Of a DNA stretch of 64,000 nucleotides, positions 38,485-46,463 are shown piece after piece. Origin of the DNA: Streptomyces caelestis (GTDB lineage: Bacteria; Actinomycetota; Actinomycetes; Streptomycetales; Streptomycetaceae); assembly GCF_014205255.1 (NCBI RefSeq), contig NZ_JACHNE010000001.1, positions 4,526,001 through 4,590,000 on the forward strand. Direction: 5' to 3'. Each line of letters opens with the position of its first letter. The stretch's first letter is position 1. A program made the position numbers and the translations under genes. A model generated the notes under the pieces. That model was not told where the DNA came from. It saw only the letters and a program-made list of their open reading frames with translations, and made no database searches.

Positions 38485-40146
38485 GTGACCGATCGCTCCA
38501 CCCTCGACCTGTCGTCCCGGGACCCCGACTGGTGGCGCCAGGCCGTCGTCTACCAGATCTATCCCCGCAGCTTCGCCGACGCCGACGGTGACGGCCTCGG
38601 CGACCTGCACGGCATCACCCGACGCCTCACCCATCTCGCCGCCCTGGGCGTGGACGCCCTGTGGCTGAGCCCCTTCTACCCGTCCGAACTCGCCGACGGC
38701 GGTTACGACGTCGCCGACCCTCGCGGCGTCGACCCGCGCCTGGGCACGCTCGACGACTTCGACGCCCTGGTCGCCGAGGCCCACCGGCTCGGTCTGAAGG
38801 TCATCGTCGACATCGTGCCCAACCACTCCTCGCGCCAGCACGTCTGGTTCCAGGAGGCCCTGCGCTCCGGGCCCGGTTCGGCGGCCCGCGACCGGTACGT
38901 CTTCCGCGACGGCCGCGGCGAGCACGGCGAACTCCCGCCCACCGACTGGCAGTCCGTCTTCGGCGGCAGCGCGTGGAAACGGGTGCCCGACGGCCAGTGG
39001 TACCTGCACCTGTTCGCCCCCGAGCAGCCCGACCTCAACTGGGAGAACCAGGAGGTCCGCGCCGACTACCGCACCACCCTGCGCTTCTGGTCCGACCGCG
39101 GGGTCGACGGCTTCCGGGTCGACGTCGCCCACGCCCTCGTCAAGGACCTGAGCGAACCGCTGCGCGACCTCGGCGCGCCCGAGCTGAGCCGCGAGGACGC
39201 CCTCACCGGCATGCCGCCCGGCACGCACCCGTTCTACGACCGCGACGACGTGCACGAGATCTACCGCGACTGGCGCAAGATCCTGGACGCCTACCGTCCG
39301 CCCCGCATGGCCGTCGCGGAGGCGTGGGTGCCGGGCGCCCGGCGCGCGCTGTACGCCCGTCCGGACGAGCTCGGGCAGGCCTTCAACTTCGAGTACCTGG
39401 AGGCCGGCTGGGACGCGGACGAGCTGCGGCAGGTCATCACCGACTCGCTCGCCACCGCCCGGGCGGCCGGCGCCTCGGCCACCTGGGTGCTGTCCAACCA
39501 CGACGTCGTCCGCCACGCCTCCCGCCTGATGCTCCCGCCCGGCACCGACGTCAACGCCTGGCTGCTCTCCGGCGGCCACGCCCCCGCGGTCGAGGAGGAG
39601 GCCGGGCTGCGCCGGGCCCGGGCGGCCACCCTGCTGATGCTGGCGCTGCCCGGCTCGGCGTACGTCTACCAGGGCGAGGAACTCGGCCTGCCCGAGGTCG
39701 CCGACCTGCCCACCGAGGTGCTCCAGGACCCGATCTGGGAGCAGACGGGCCACGTCCGCAAGGGCCGCGACGGCTGCCGGGTGCCGCTGCCGTGGACGAC
39801 GACGGGACCGTCGTACGGCTTCGGGCCGGGCGGCGCCTGGCTGCCGCAGCCGCCCGGCTTCGCCGCCTACGCCGTCGAGGCCCAGGACGGCGTCGAGGGC
39901 TCGACCCTGGAGCTGTACCGCACGGCCCTGAAGCTCCGCCGCAAACTGCTCGACGGCGAGGAGCTGACCTGGGCGGCGGACGCCCCGGAGGGTGTCCTGC
40001 AGTTCGACCGCTGCGAGGGCTGGCGGTGCGTGACGAACCTGTCCGCGGGGGCGGTCCCGCTGCCGGCCGGTGAGGTGCTGCTGAGCAGCGCCCCCCTGCG
40101 GGACGGCCGGCTCGGGCCGGACACGACGGTGTGGCTCGGGCGTTAG
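38485..40146 (+). CDS. GH13 alpha-glucosidase / oligo-1,6-glucosidase
   Basis: A 553-residue intracellular glycoside hydrolase of family 13 that releases glucose from maltose-type oligosaccharides. The N-terminus DPDWWRQAVVYQIYPRSF is diagnostic. Region II has GFRVDVAHAL (nucleophile D213), region III MAVAEAWV (acid E279), and region IV SNHDVVRH (D340). IVDIVPNHSS is region I. The GTG at 38485 follows GAAGGAGA; the very long open frame upstream is not coding. No signal peptide and no neighbouring sugar transporter. A strong terminator follows. Confidence 0.93.
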   Translation: MTDRSTLDLSSRDPDWWRQAVVYQIYPRSFADADGDGLGDLHGITRRLTHLAALGVDALWLSPFYPSELADGGYDVADPRGVDPRLGTLDDFDALVAEAHRLGLKVIVDIVPNHSSRQHVWFQEALRSGPGSAARDRYVFRDGRGEHGELPPTDWQSVFGGSAWKRVPDGQWYLHLFAPEQPDLNWENQEVRADYRTTLRFWSDRGVDGFRVDVAHALVKDLSEPLRDLGAPELSREDALTGMPPGTHPFYDRDDVHEIYRDWRKILDAYRPPRMAVAEAWVPGARRALYARPDELGQAFNFEYLEAGWDADELRQVITDSLATARAAGASATWVLSNHDVVRHASRLMLPPGTDVNAWLLSGGHAPAVEEEAGLRRARAATLLMLALPGSAYVYQGEELGLPEVADLPTEVLQDPIWEQTGHVRKGRDGCRVPLPWTTTGPSYGFGPGGAWLPQPPGFAAYAVEAQDGVEGSTLELYRTALKLRRKLLDGEELTWAADAPEGVLQFDRCEGWRCVTNLSAGAVPLPAGEVLLSSAPLRDGRLGPDTTVWLGR

Positions 40147-40157
40147 GGCCGGCACCG

Positions 40158-40187
40158 GCTCACCCCGCCGGGGACGGCGGGGTGAGC
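40158..40187 (+). terminator. Terminator of the GH13 gene
   Basis: A perfect 12-bp stem (GCTCACCCCGCC with GGCGGGGTGAGC) closes a 6-nt loop, 11 bp after the stop. Confidence 0.85.
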
Positions 40188-40291
40188 GTCCGCCACCCGC
40201 ACGGCCCAGCAGCACGCGCCACCTGCGGGAACGCACCGTGAGAATCGCTGGCAGAGTGCCGTCGACGTTCGGACAGGGAGCCCCGCCCGCC

Positions 40292-41026
40292 ATGAACAGG
40301 TCCAGGAAGACAGCAGCGGTGGCGGGGGCCGTCGTCGCCGGGGTGCTCGCGTTCCCCGGGCCGCAGGCGGCGGCCGGGGACGGTGAGCTGTGGGGTGCCG
40401 CGACCATCGCACCGGGCCGGGAGGGCCTCCTCGAAGTCGCCGGCTCGCAAGGGGCGGTGCCGGGCGGCACGCTGACGCTGACGGCGCCCCGGGGCACCCG
40501 TGTGACGGCCACGCCGCTCGACGCGCCCGGCTACCTCGGCCGGGTCGCCGCCGACGGCCGCAGCGGGACGTACACCGTCACCGGAGACGCGGCCGGGCAG
40601 TCGTGGCAGGGCCGTACGTTCCCCTTCGTGCTGGCGGTCCCCGCGGACGCCGTGCCCGGCACGCGGCTGCGCGACTGCGTCCTGCGGATCAGCGACGCGC
40701 ACGGCGTACGGCGGGCGGGCGGCCGGTGTTCCGTGACCGTGGGTCTGGCCGGGCCGACGCTGACCCGTCCGCTGTCCGGCGTGCCGCTGGACGTCCGGCC
40801 GCAGATCGCCGGTACGGCGCACCCGGGCGCCCGCGTCACCGTCCGCGACAAGGACGACCGCGAGGCCTGCGCGACCATCGCCGCCCCCGACGGCACCTGG
40901 ACCTGCATCCCCGTCCCGGCGCTCCCGGCGGGCGCCAACCGGCTCCAGGCGGTCGCCACCCTGAACGGGGTGAGCGCGATGAGCGAGCAGATCGACATCT
41001 CGGTGGCGGACGGCGCCGGTCAGTGA
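40292..41026 (+). CDS. Secreted carboxypeptidase-regulatory/Ig-like protein
   Basis: A 244-residue exported protein with signal peptide (TAAVAGAVVAGVLAFPGPQAAAG) from ATG 40292. The mature part has two beta-sandwich regions: residues 30-150 (VPGGTLTLTAPRGTRVTAT, RTFPFVLAVPADAVPGT) and 165-240 (ITGTAHPGARVTV-like repeat, here IAGTAHPGARVTV, with DGTWTC). The second is a Big/CarboxypepD-reg-like module. Four cysteines may form disulfides. Extracellular, function unknown. Confidence 0.75.
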   Translation: MNRSRKTAAVAGAVVAGVLAFPGPQAAAGDGELWGAATIAPGREGLLEVAGSQGAVPGGTLTLTAPRGTRVTATPLDAPGYLGRVAADGRSGTYTVTGDAAGQSWQGRTFPFVLAVPADAVPGTRLRDCVLRISDAHGVRRAGGRCSVTVGLAGPTLTRPLSGVPLDVRPQIAGTAHPGARVTVRDKDDREACATIAAPDGTWTCIPVPALPAGANRLQAVATLNGVSAMSEQIDISVADGAGQ

Positions 41027-41038
41027 CGACGGCGCCGG

Positions 41039-41524
41039 TCAGTAGCGCACGGCCCGGGCCACCTCGGCCCGGACCTCGCCGGACAGGTCGTGGGTGCTGC
41101 GGGCGGTGGCCGTGGCGGAGTCGCCCGCCTGTACGTGCTCCACGGTGACGATGACCGTGTCGGTCAGCCGCCCCCCGGCGTCGGTGAAGTCGACCTGGAC
41201 GGCGAAGGACCGTGCCGAGTCGTCGGTGTTGTCGACGGTGACCTCGGCCCGGGCCCGGCCGTCGGCGCCCACGGAGGGCGTGCCGACCTTCACGTCGCCC
41301 TTGACGTCGATGCCGCCCCGGATGCCGTCGAGCCGGCGCTCGGCCTCCGCCGTTGCCGACTCCACGGCCTCGGAGGCCCGCGAGGCGATCGATCCGACCG
41401 CCGACTCCGCCTTGCGGGCGGTGTCCGCGGGGCCGTCGCCGCCGCAGCCGGTGAGCACGGCGGCCAGGGCGAGCGCCGACGCCGCCCCGCCCGTCGCCCA
41501 GCGCGTCCGGTGGCGGGCAGCCAT
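41039..41524 (-). CDS. Lipoprotein with FxLYD-like domain
   Basis: A 161-residue lipoprotein, ATG with GGGAGG upstream. The lipobox is VLTGCGG (Cys27). A helical Ala/Glu-rich stretch of about 40 residues (ESAVGSIASRASEAVESATAEAERR) is followed by a beta domain (VTVDNTDDSARSFAVQVDF, VIVTVEHVQAGDSATA) typical of FxLYD-like proteins that extend from the membrane. It is convergent with the secreted protein gene, 12 bp between stops, within a short duplicated sequence. Confidence 0.75.
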   Translation of the reverse strand: MAARHRTRWATGGAASALALAAVLTGCGGDGPADTARKAESAVGSIASRASEAVESATAEAERRLDGIRGGIDVKGDVKVGTPSVGADGRARAEVTVDNTDDSARSFAVQVDFTDAGGRLTDTVIVTVEHVQAGDSATATARSTHDLSGEVRAEVARAVRY

Positions 41525-41576
41525 GTCGCCTCCCTGGTCCTACGGCGGTCCTACGGCGGTTCTACGGCCTGCAGCC

Positions 41577-41951
41577 TCATGTGTGTCCGAGGCCGCCGCC
41601 GCCGAAGGAACCGCTGGATCCGGGCAGCCAGCGGCGGGGCTTCTGGTCCTTGCCCGTCCTGGTGCTCGCGCGGTGCAGCTCATGGGGCAGGAGCCGCTGG
41701 CCGTCGCGCGTCACGACCGGCATCTCGTCGGGCTCCCGCATCTCCCGCATCTCACGGACCGGCCCGCCGTCCGGGAGGTGCGGCTGCTCCTCGGGGGCGG
41801 GGTGGTGCGTGTCCTTGTCCATGACCCGCATCCCGACCCGCACGGCCCAGATCAGCGCGAGGGCGATGACCGCCCCGCCGACGAAGGCGATGGTCACGGC
41901 GACCGCGTGATCTGACGACGCCGCCAGCACTCCATACGTTGCCGTAGTCAT
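41577..41951 (-). CDS. DUF6479 family membrane protein
   Basis: A 124-residue protein with one N-terminal helix (AVTIAFVGGAVIALALIWAV) and a polar tail. The motifs EEQPHLPDGGPVRE, REPDEMP and GSSGSFGGGG are typical of DUF6479, a Streptomyces-specific family of unknown role. The ATG at 41951 is chosen because the sequence from there matches family N-termini (MTTATYGVLAASS). The start listed further upstream would add 29 residues of GC-rich noise. Confidence 0.75.
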   Translation of the reverse strand: MTTATYGVLAASSDHAVAVTIAFVGGAVIALALIWAVRVGMRVMDKDTHHPAPEEQPHLPDGGPVREMREMREPDEMPVVTRDGQRLLPHELHRASTRTGKDQKPRRWLPGSSGSFGGGGLGHT

Positions 41952-42135
41952 GCTCCGATTATCGCCGACGTCATGCGATAAAGCGCCCGGAATGTCCATG
42001 CCCGGAATGCTCACGCCCGGGCAGCCGCGCCCGGGCACTCACCCGCGAGCCTCCGCCCCGGACGCCCGGGCAACCTCCCCGGCGCCGGTGACGACCCGAT
42101 GGTGATACCCCGACCCCCACACGAGGGAGATCACC

Positions 42136-42987
42136 ATGCGCAGACACCTCGCACGGCTGCTCACCGTGCTCGCCGTCCTGGCGGCGGCGTTCGCCACCCC
42201 CGGCATGGCGAACGGCAGGGCGCAGGCCGCCGACGAGTGGAACCCGCCCGCGCACCTCGTCCAGCCCCTGAACGAGGTGTGGAACCACGTCGAGTCGACC
42301 TACGGCAACCTCTACGGCTTCCGCAACTACGGCTGGGACCAGATCATGGCCAACCGGGGAAGCGTCAACTACTGCGTCCGCTGGGAGTCCGACGCCCCCG
42401 TCAGCGCCGCCCTGCGCGACCGGATCCACGCGGCGCTGAAGAAGCAGTTCGGCAAGTGGATGGCGGCCATGACGGAGAACGGCAAGGGGCACAACGCCTG
42501 GCCGTACACCGACGTCCCCGTCAACATCGTCGGCTGGGCGGTGAAGAACCGCTCCACCCTCCAGTGGACCGACAACTCCGTCGACATCTACACCGGCATC
42601 CTCGACAGCGGCGGCGCCCCGCAGTGCGCCCCGGACTGCGGCCGCTTCTTCCACCAGGACGGCAACTACTCGAAGTGCCCGGGCGGCGCCGCCCGCCACT
42701 ACGACCAGTCGCTGTGGCTGACCAAGGGCTTCGGGGGCGGCGCGGGCGGTGACTGGGGCCAGCGCATGGGCCAGGAGTACTTCACCGGCGCCCTGAACCA
42801 GGAGAACATCCACATCTACCTGCACGAGGTCGGCCACACCTTCGGCCTCGACGACTTCTACGACTGGTCGCCGACCGGCCAGTGCTGCTTCCTGATGAAG
42901 GCGGGCAGCGCCACGCAGATCACCGAGTTCGACCAGTGGATGCTGCGTGACTTCTGGCGTCATCTGAAGAACCGCTACGGCCTCTGA
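42136..42987 (+). CDS. Secreted metzincin-like zinc metalloprotease
   Basis: A 283-residue exported protein with a signal peptide (RLLTVLAVLAAAFATPG) from an ATG preceded by GAGGGAG. The C-terminal third has HEVGHTFGLDD at 230-240, fitting the HExxHxxGxxD zinc signature of metzincins, and FLMKAG 20 residues later is a plausible Met-turn. Cysteines at ORF positions around 165 and CC in QCCFLM suggest disulfides. Fungal and Streptomyces relatives are annotated as cellulose-binding or neutral zinc metalloproteins, so substrate is unclear. Confidence 0.8.
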   Translation: MRRHLARLLTVLAVLAAAFATPGMANGRAQAADEWNPPAHLVQPLNEVWNHVESTYGNLYGFRNYGWDQIMANRGSVNYCVRWESDAPVSAALRDRIHAALKKQFGKWMAAMTENGKGHNAWPYTDVPVNIVGWAVKNRSTLQWTDNSVDIYTGILDSGGAPQCAPDCGRFFHQDGNYSKCPGGAARHYDQSLWLTKGFGGGAGGDWGQRMGQEYFTGALNQENIHIYLHEVGHTFGLDDFYDWSPTGQCCFLMKAGSATQITEFDQWMLRDFWRHLKNRYGL

Positions 42988-43121
42988 CCGACGCCGGGCG
43001 GTACGGGCGGACCCCGGCTCCCGTGCCGCCCCGCGGGGTACGGTGGAAGGACCCGGGGGCATGCCGCAACCGGTGGCCTGCGGTCTCCTGGCCACGCCCC
43101 CCGTCCGCAGCAGGAGCCCTG

Positions 43122-43535
43122 ATGACGTCCGCCTCCTCGCCCCCGCCGCCCGTCCCGGCCCCCTCCGAGGTCCGGCTGAGGCTCGCGGTCCAGCCGCGCC
43201 TCGGCCGCACGGCCCGCCGTATCGACGGGGCGTGGTGGCCCCGGTCGTACGACCTGGCCGCGGAACTGCCCGGGCTGCTGGCCGTGCTGCCGGGCTCCTG
43301 GGGCCGGATCAGCAGCGTCCTGGTCCACGGGGACGTCTGGCTGGCCTGCCCGGAGCGGCTGGACGTCGCCGGGCAGGAGGTCCACGTGGGCCGCAGGGAC
43401 TCGCCGGCCACCCCGGACACCGTGTGCCTGCTGGCGCCCGGCCGGGGCCGCTGGGACCTGCTGGTGGTGCCGCCCGAGACGGCGGAGGCGGAGGCGGTCC
43501 GGCTCATGGAGCGGGCCGTCACAGAGGGCGAGTGA
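43122..43535 (+). CDS. DUF5994 family protein
   Basis: A 137-residue soluble protein. The motifs RLAVQPRLGRTARRIDGAWW, PRSYDLAAELPGLLAVL and GRISSVLVHGDVW match DUF5994, a small actinobacterial family without known function. The ATG at 43122 has AGGAG at 6 nt and is preferred over the 33-residue upstream extension. The gene ends 9 bp before a MITE-like element begins. Confidence 0.75.
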   Translation: MTSASSPPPPVPAPSEVRLRLAVQPRLGRTARRIDGAWWPRSYDLAAELPGLLAVLPGSWGRISSVLVHGDVWLACPERLDVAGQEVHVGRRDSPATPDTVCLLAPGRGRWDLLVVPPETAEAEAVRLMERAVTEGE

Positions 43536-43544
43536 CGCCGTGCC

Positions 43545-43746
43545 CTAGTGCCGCGGCAGGCAACGTTCGCCCCGTCGCGACGCCCGGCACGCTCCCCCAC
43601 TGCCTTAAGGGCGTGGGAGGTACCCCCACTCGCCGCACCGGGCACAAGCCCAAGTACATCCAGTACGAGGGCTTGCACCCGGCACGCCGAGAGCACGCAC
43701 CGGACGCCGCTCCTTGACGGGCAAACGTGGCCTGCCGCGGCACTAG
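43545..43746. mobile_element. MITE-like element with 23-bp terminal inverted repeats
   Basis: A 202-bp non-coding unit bounded by CTAGTGCCGCGGCAGGC at the left and GCCTGCCGCGGCACTAG at the right. The inverted repeats extend to 23 bp (into AACGTT / AACGTG) with one mismatch. Insertion into CTAG with TA duplication fits the IS630/Tc1 group. An internal GCTCCCCCAC...GTGGGAGG hairpin is a motif I recall from many Streptomyces intergenic repeats. It has no transposase, so it would be mobilised in trans. Confidence 0.75.
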
Positions 43747-44117
43747 TGCGCGAGCAGCACCAGCGCCAGGGCGACCAGTGCCGGGACGGTCTGGACGAAG
43801 AGGATCTTCCGGCTGGCGGTGGCCGCCCCGTACACCCCGGCGACCGCGACGCACACCAGGAAGAACACCGAGACCTCGAAGCCCACCGGGTCGGACGCCA
43901 CCGCGCCCCAGAGCAGGCCCGCCGCGAGGAAGCCGTTGTAGAGGCCCTGGTTGGCGGCCAGGGCCTTCGTCCCGGCCGCGAACTCGGCGCTGGTGCCGAA
44001 GGCGGCGCGGGCCCGCGGAGTGGTCCACAGGAACATCTCCAGCACCAGGATGTAGGCGTGGAGGGCGGCGAGGGCCAGCACCGCGACGGTGGCGAGGGTC
44101 GACATGGGCCGCATCAT
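43743..44117 (-). CDS. DUF1304 family membrane protein
   Basis: A 124-residue protein with four predicted helices (VAVLALAALHAYILVLEM; the segment around LYNGFLAAGLLWGAV; VSVFFLVCVAVAGVYGAA; VPALVALALVLLA). HAYILVLEMFLW and NQGLYNGFLAAGL are the family's conserved blocks. ATG at 44117 with GGGGGAG upstream; ATG 44105 is possible. Its stop codon (TAG at 43743-43745) lies inside the right inverted repeat of the MITE, so the native C-terminus may have been altered. Confidence 0.85.
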   Translation of the reverse strand: MMRPMSTLATVAVLALAALHAYILVLEMFLWTTPRARAAFGTSAEFAAGTKALAANQGLYNGFLAAGLLWGAVASDPVGFEVSVFFLVCVAVAGVYGAATASRKILFVQTVPALVALALVLLAH

Positions 44118-44195
44118 CGCAGGCTCCCCCGGCCGTCCTCGTTCGGGCCTCCCCGGGAGGCGGAGCGGGGCGCCGGGTGGCAGATTGCGGGCAGT

Positions 44196-44258
44196 GGAAG
44201 GCCGGGCCGGGCCGTCGCGTCCCCGCGTGTGCCGCTCGGGAGCCCGGCCCGGCCTTCC
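44196..44258 (-). terminator. Terminator of the GH43-AbfB gene
   Basis: A perfect 17-bp stem (GGAAGGCCGGGCCGGGC with its complement) separated by 29 nt lies just beyond the stop of the minus-strand enzyme gene. Confidence 0.75.
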
Positions 44259-44273
44259 CGCCAGGGCGGCAGG

Positions 44274-45668
44274 TCAGTAGCCGATCCGGAACGTCGCGTC
44301 CGCCCGGTCCGTGGCGGTGGAGACCGGGTCGATGCGCAGGGCGTAGCCGGAGTGGCGGATGTAGCGCGTCGGGTGGTTGTGCGAGCGGAACGACGTCCAG
44401 GTGGAGTCCGCGAGCCCGGGGACCTTGTGGAACGTGGCGTCCTGGACGAACGCGGACGTGCCGTCGTTGGGGTCCAGCCGCAGCGCGTAGCTGTAGTGCC
44501 GCAGGTACCGGCCCGGGTAGTTGACCGACTGGAACGACACCCCGGACGCGTCGGCGAGGCCGGGGACGAGCTTCCACTGGGCGTCGGTGTACGGGTCGAA
44601 GGGGTAGGGGTCGATCCGGCCGGCGAAGTCGGCGTGGCGGACGTAGCGGTCCGGGTGGTTGTACGACTTGAGCCGGTTCCAGGCCGGGGCTCCCCAGTGC
44701 GCGAGGAGGTTGTCGTACTGCGTGCCCGTGAGCGGCGCGATGCTGCCGTGCTTGGAGTTCACCGGCTGGGTGTAGCGGCGCTGGTCGACCGGCGTCCAGG
44801 TGCCGGAGGCCAGGTCGGTGGTCTGCCAGGCGTAGAAGACGCCGTTGGGCGTGTAGGTGTCGCCCCAGAGGTACCAGGTGTTCGACGACGACGACTTGAC
44901 CAGGATCGGTGCCTCGGTGCCGCCGTGGGCCACCGGCGTGCTGAAGCGCTGCCAGCTGCCCGGGGCGAGGGTGGCTGACCGGGCGCCGACCAGGGTCTGC
45001 TTCGAGCTGTCCTTGAAGTACATGTAGTTCGTGCCGCCGACGCCGAGGGCGAAGCTGCCGTCGATCACGTCGTAGCCCGGGTCGAAGAAGACCTGCGGCG
45101 CGGACACCGTGCGGAAGTCGGTCGTGTAGTTGACCATCAGCACGTTGTGGCCGCTGGCGTTCACCGACGAGTAGACGATCGCGTACTGGCCGCGTGCGGC
45201 GTCCCAGAAGGCCTCCGGGGCCCAGCTGTGCGTGGTCATGCCGTGCAGCTTGAGCCTGCGGTAGCCGGTGAGGGAGCGAAGGTCGGCCGAGTCCCAGACA
45301 TGGATGTACTGGCTGTTGTAGCTCCAGTCGGTGCCCTTCAGGTCGGTGGCCAGCACGGCGAACGTGCCGTCCTGCTTGCGCAGCACGAACGGGTCGCGCA
45401 GGCCGCCGGCGCCCTGGGTGGGGGTGGCGACCGGCTTGTTCTGGTTGAGCGGCGTCCACTCCAGGCCGTCGAGGCTGACGGCCAGGTGCAGGCCGTAGTC
45501 GGTGCCGAGTCCGTCCGGGGACTCGGTGAAGTAGGCCATCACGAACGCCGGGCCCGTCGCCGCGCCGGCCGGACCGGCGCCCAGGGCCAGATCGGCGGTC
45601 AGAGCGAGCGGCACGGCGGCGGCCATGCCGAGGACATGGCGACGTGAGGGTCTGCGGGGAGTGGTCAT
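44274..45668 (-). CDS. Secreted GH43-like arabinosidase with AbfB (CBM42) domain
   Basis: A 464-residue enzyme, ATG at 45668. A twin-arginine signal (SRRHVLGMAAAVPLALTADL) is followed by a five-bladed propeller of GH43/DUF family type (FVMAYFTESPDG, GGLRDPFVLRKQDG, HSWAPEAFWDAARGQY, VIDGSFALGVGG, GGTEAPILVKS) and a C-terminal AbfB arabinose-binding module with YNHPDRYVRH, NYPGRYLRHYSYALRLD and HNHPTRYIRHSGYALRID. It probably trims arabinose side chains from plant polysaccharide. The AbfB motif at residue 360 lies in the catalytic/CBM junction, giving three beta-trefoil repeats. Confidence 0.88.
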   Translation of the reverse strand: MTTPRRPSRRHVLGMAAAVPLALTADLALGAGPAGAATGPAFVMAYFTESPDGLGTDYGLHLAVSLDGLEWTPLNQNKPVATPTQGAGGLRDPFVLRKQDGTFAVLATDLKGTDWSYNSQYIHVWDSADLRSLTGYRRLKLHGMTTHSWAPEAFWDAARGQYAIVYSSVNASGHNVLMVNYTTDFRTVSAPQVFFDPGYDVIDGSFALGVGGTNYMYFKDSSKQTLVGARSATLAPGSWQRFSTPVAHGGTEAPILVKSSSSNTWYLWGDTYTPNGVFYAWQTTDLASGTWTPVDQRRYTQPVNSKHGSIAPLTGTQYDNLLAHWGAPAWNRLKSYNHPDRYVRHADFAGRIDPYPFDPYTDAQWKLVPGLADASGVSFQSVNYPGRYLRHYSYALRLDPNDGTSAFVQDATFHKVPGLADSTWTSFRSHNHPTRYIRHSGYALRIDPVSTATDRADATFRIGY

Positions 45669-45743
45669 GGCGGCTCGGCCTTCCGTCGGTGTACGGAGTG
45701 GAGCGTGTTCGAAATGGCGAACACGGTTCGGCAAGTCGGCCAG

Positions 45744-45773
45744 ACCGTAGGGCTGGGAGACGGGCGGCGTCAA
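45744..45773 (-). promoter_or_regulatory. Promoter of the GH43-AbfB gene
   Basis: On the minus strand TTGACG (45773-45768) and TACGGT (45749-45744) are separated by 18 bp, 75 bp upstream of the start codon. Confidence 0.55.
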
Positions 45774-45813
45774 TGAGTCGGACGGGATGGAGAACTTCCC
45801 GGCGGGGAAGGGC

Positions 45814-46395
45814 TTATGGCGCGATGGCCTTGCGCAGGGTGTGCAGGCACAGGGTCATGGCGGAGTGCTTGGAGGCGCCGGCGGTGCGGGTGTGTTCCCA
45901 GGCCGAGTAGAGCAGCGCCCACACCAGGTTGCGGACCCACTCCCCGTCCAGCTCGGGGTCGATGCTGCCCTCGGCGTGGCCGCGCCGGACCGTGCGCAGG
46001 AAGTGCTCGTCGGCGGCGGTCTCCTCCTCCCAGCCGGACCAGTTCGCCAGCTGCGGTGTCTCGAACATCAGCGTGAGGCCGTCGCCGAGCTCGAAGTACT
46101 CCTGGCAGAGCCGCTCCAGGGCCTTGGCGGCCGGGCCGTCGTCGAGCCGGGCGCGCTCGGTCGCCGCCGCGACCTTCTCCAGGACGTCCGTGCCGATGGC
46201 CGCCAGCAGGTCGGACCGCTCGGGGAAGTAGCGGTGAACGGTCGTACGCCCCACGCCCGCCGCCGCCGCGACATCGCCGAGCGACGCGGTCGGGTCACCG
46301 GCCAGCAGGACGACGGCGGCGTCGACGATGGCGCGCCGGGTGCGGGCGCGGGCGCCGCTCTCCGTCGCCGTGGTCCGGTCCTCACTCATGCGCAT
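45814..46395 (-). CDS. TetR family regulator
   Basis: A 193-residue repressor. Residues 12-60 are the TetR helix-turn-helix (TRRAIVDAAVVLLAG, TASLGDVAAAAGVGRTTVHRYF). The C-terminal helical domain holds a ligand pocket typical of drug sensors (FETPQLANWSGWEEE). GGAAGG lies 11 nt before ATG 46395, favouring it over ATG 46389 and the upstream start. It is divergent from an ABC exporter 68 bp away, with an operator between them. Confidence 0.88.
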   Translation of the reverse strand: MRMSEDRTTATESGARARTRRAIVDAAVVLLAGDPTASLGDVAAAAGVGRTTVHRYFPERSDLLAAIGTDVLEKVAAATERARLDDGPAAKALERLCQEYFELGDGLTLMFETPQLANWSGWEEETAADEHFLRTVRRGHAEGSIDPELDGEWVRNLVWALLYSAWEHTRTAGASKHSAMTLCLHTLRKAIAP

Positions 46396-46436
46396 ACGGT
46401 AGCGCGCCTTCCAGGATGAAAATCGATTGACCGTTA

Positions 46437-46454
46437 TGGAACAGCAGTGCTCCA
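46437..46454. promoter_or_regulatory. TetR operator candidate
   Basis: TGGAACA-GCAG-TGCTCCA is an inverted repeat with 7-bp arms and one mismatch, located between the divergent TetR and ABC exporter starts and overlapping the exporter's leader. Confidence 0.55.
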
Positions 46455-46463
46455 CTCGGCATC

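Noticed and set aside
43519..45459. A 646-codon minus-strand frame through the MITE and GH43 gene
   Set aside because: It is in another frame of GH43 and passes through an element with inverted repeats; no domain.
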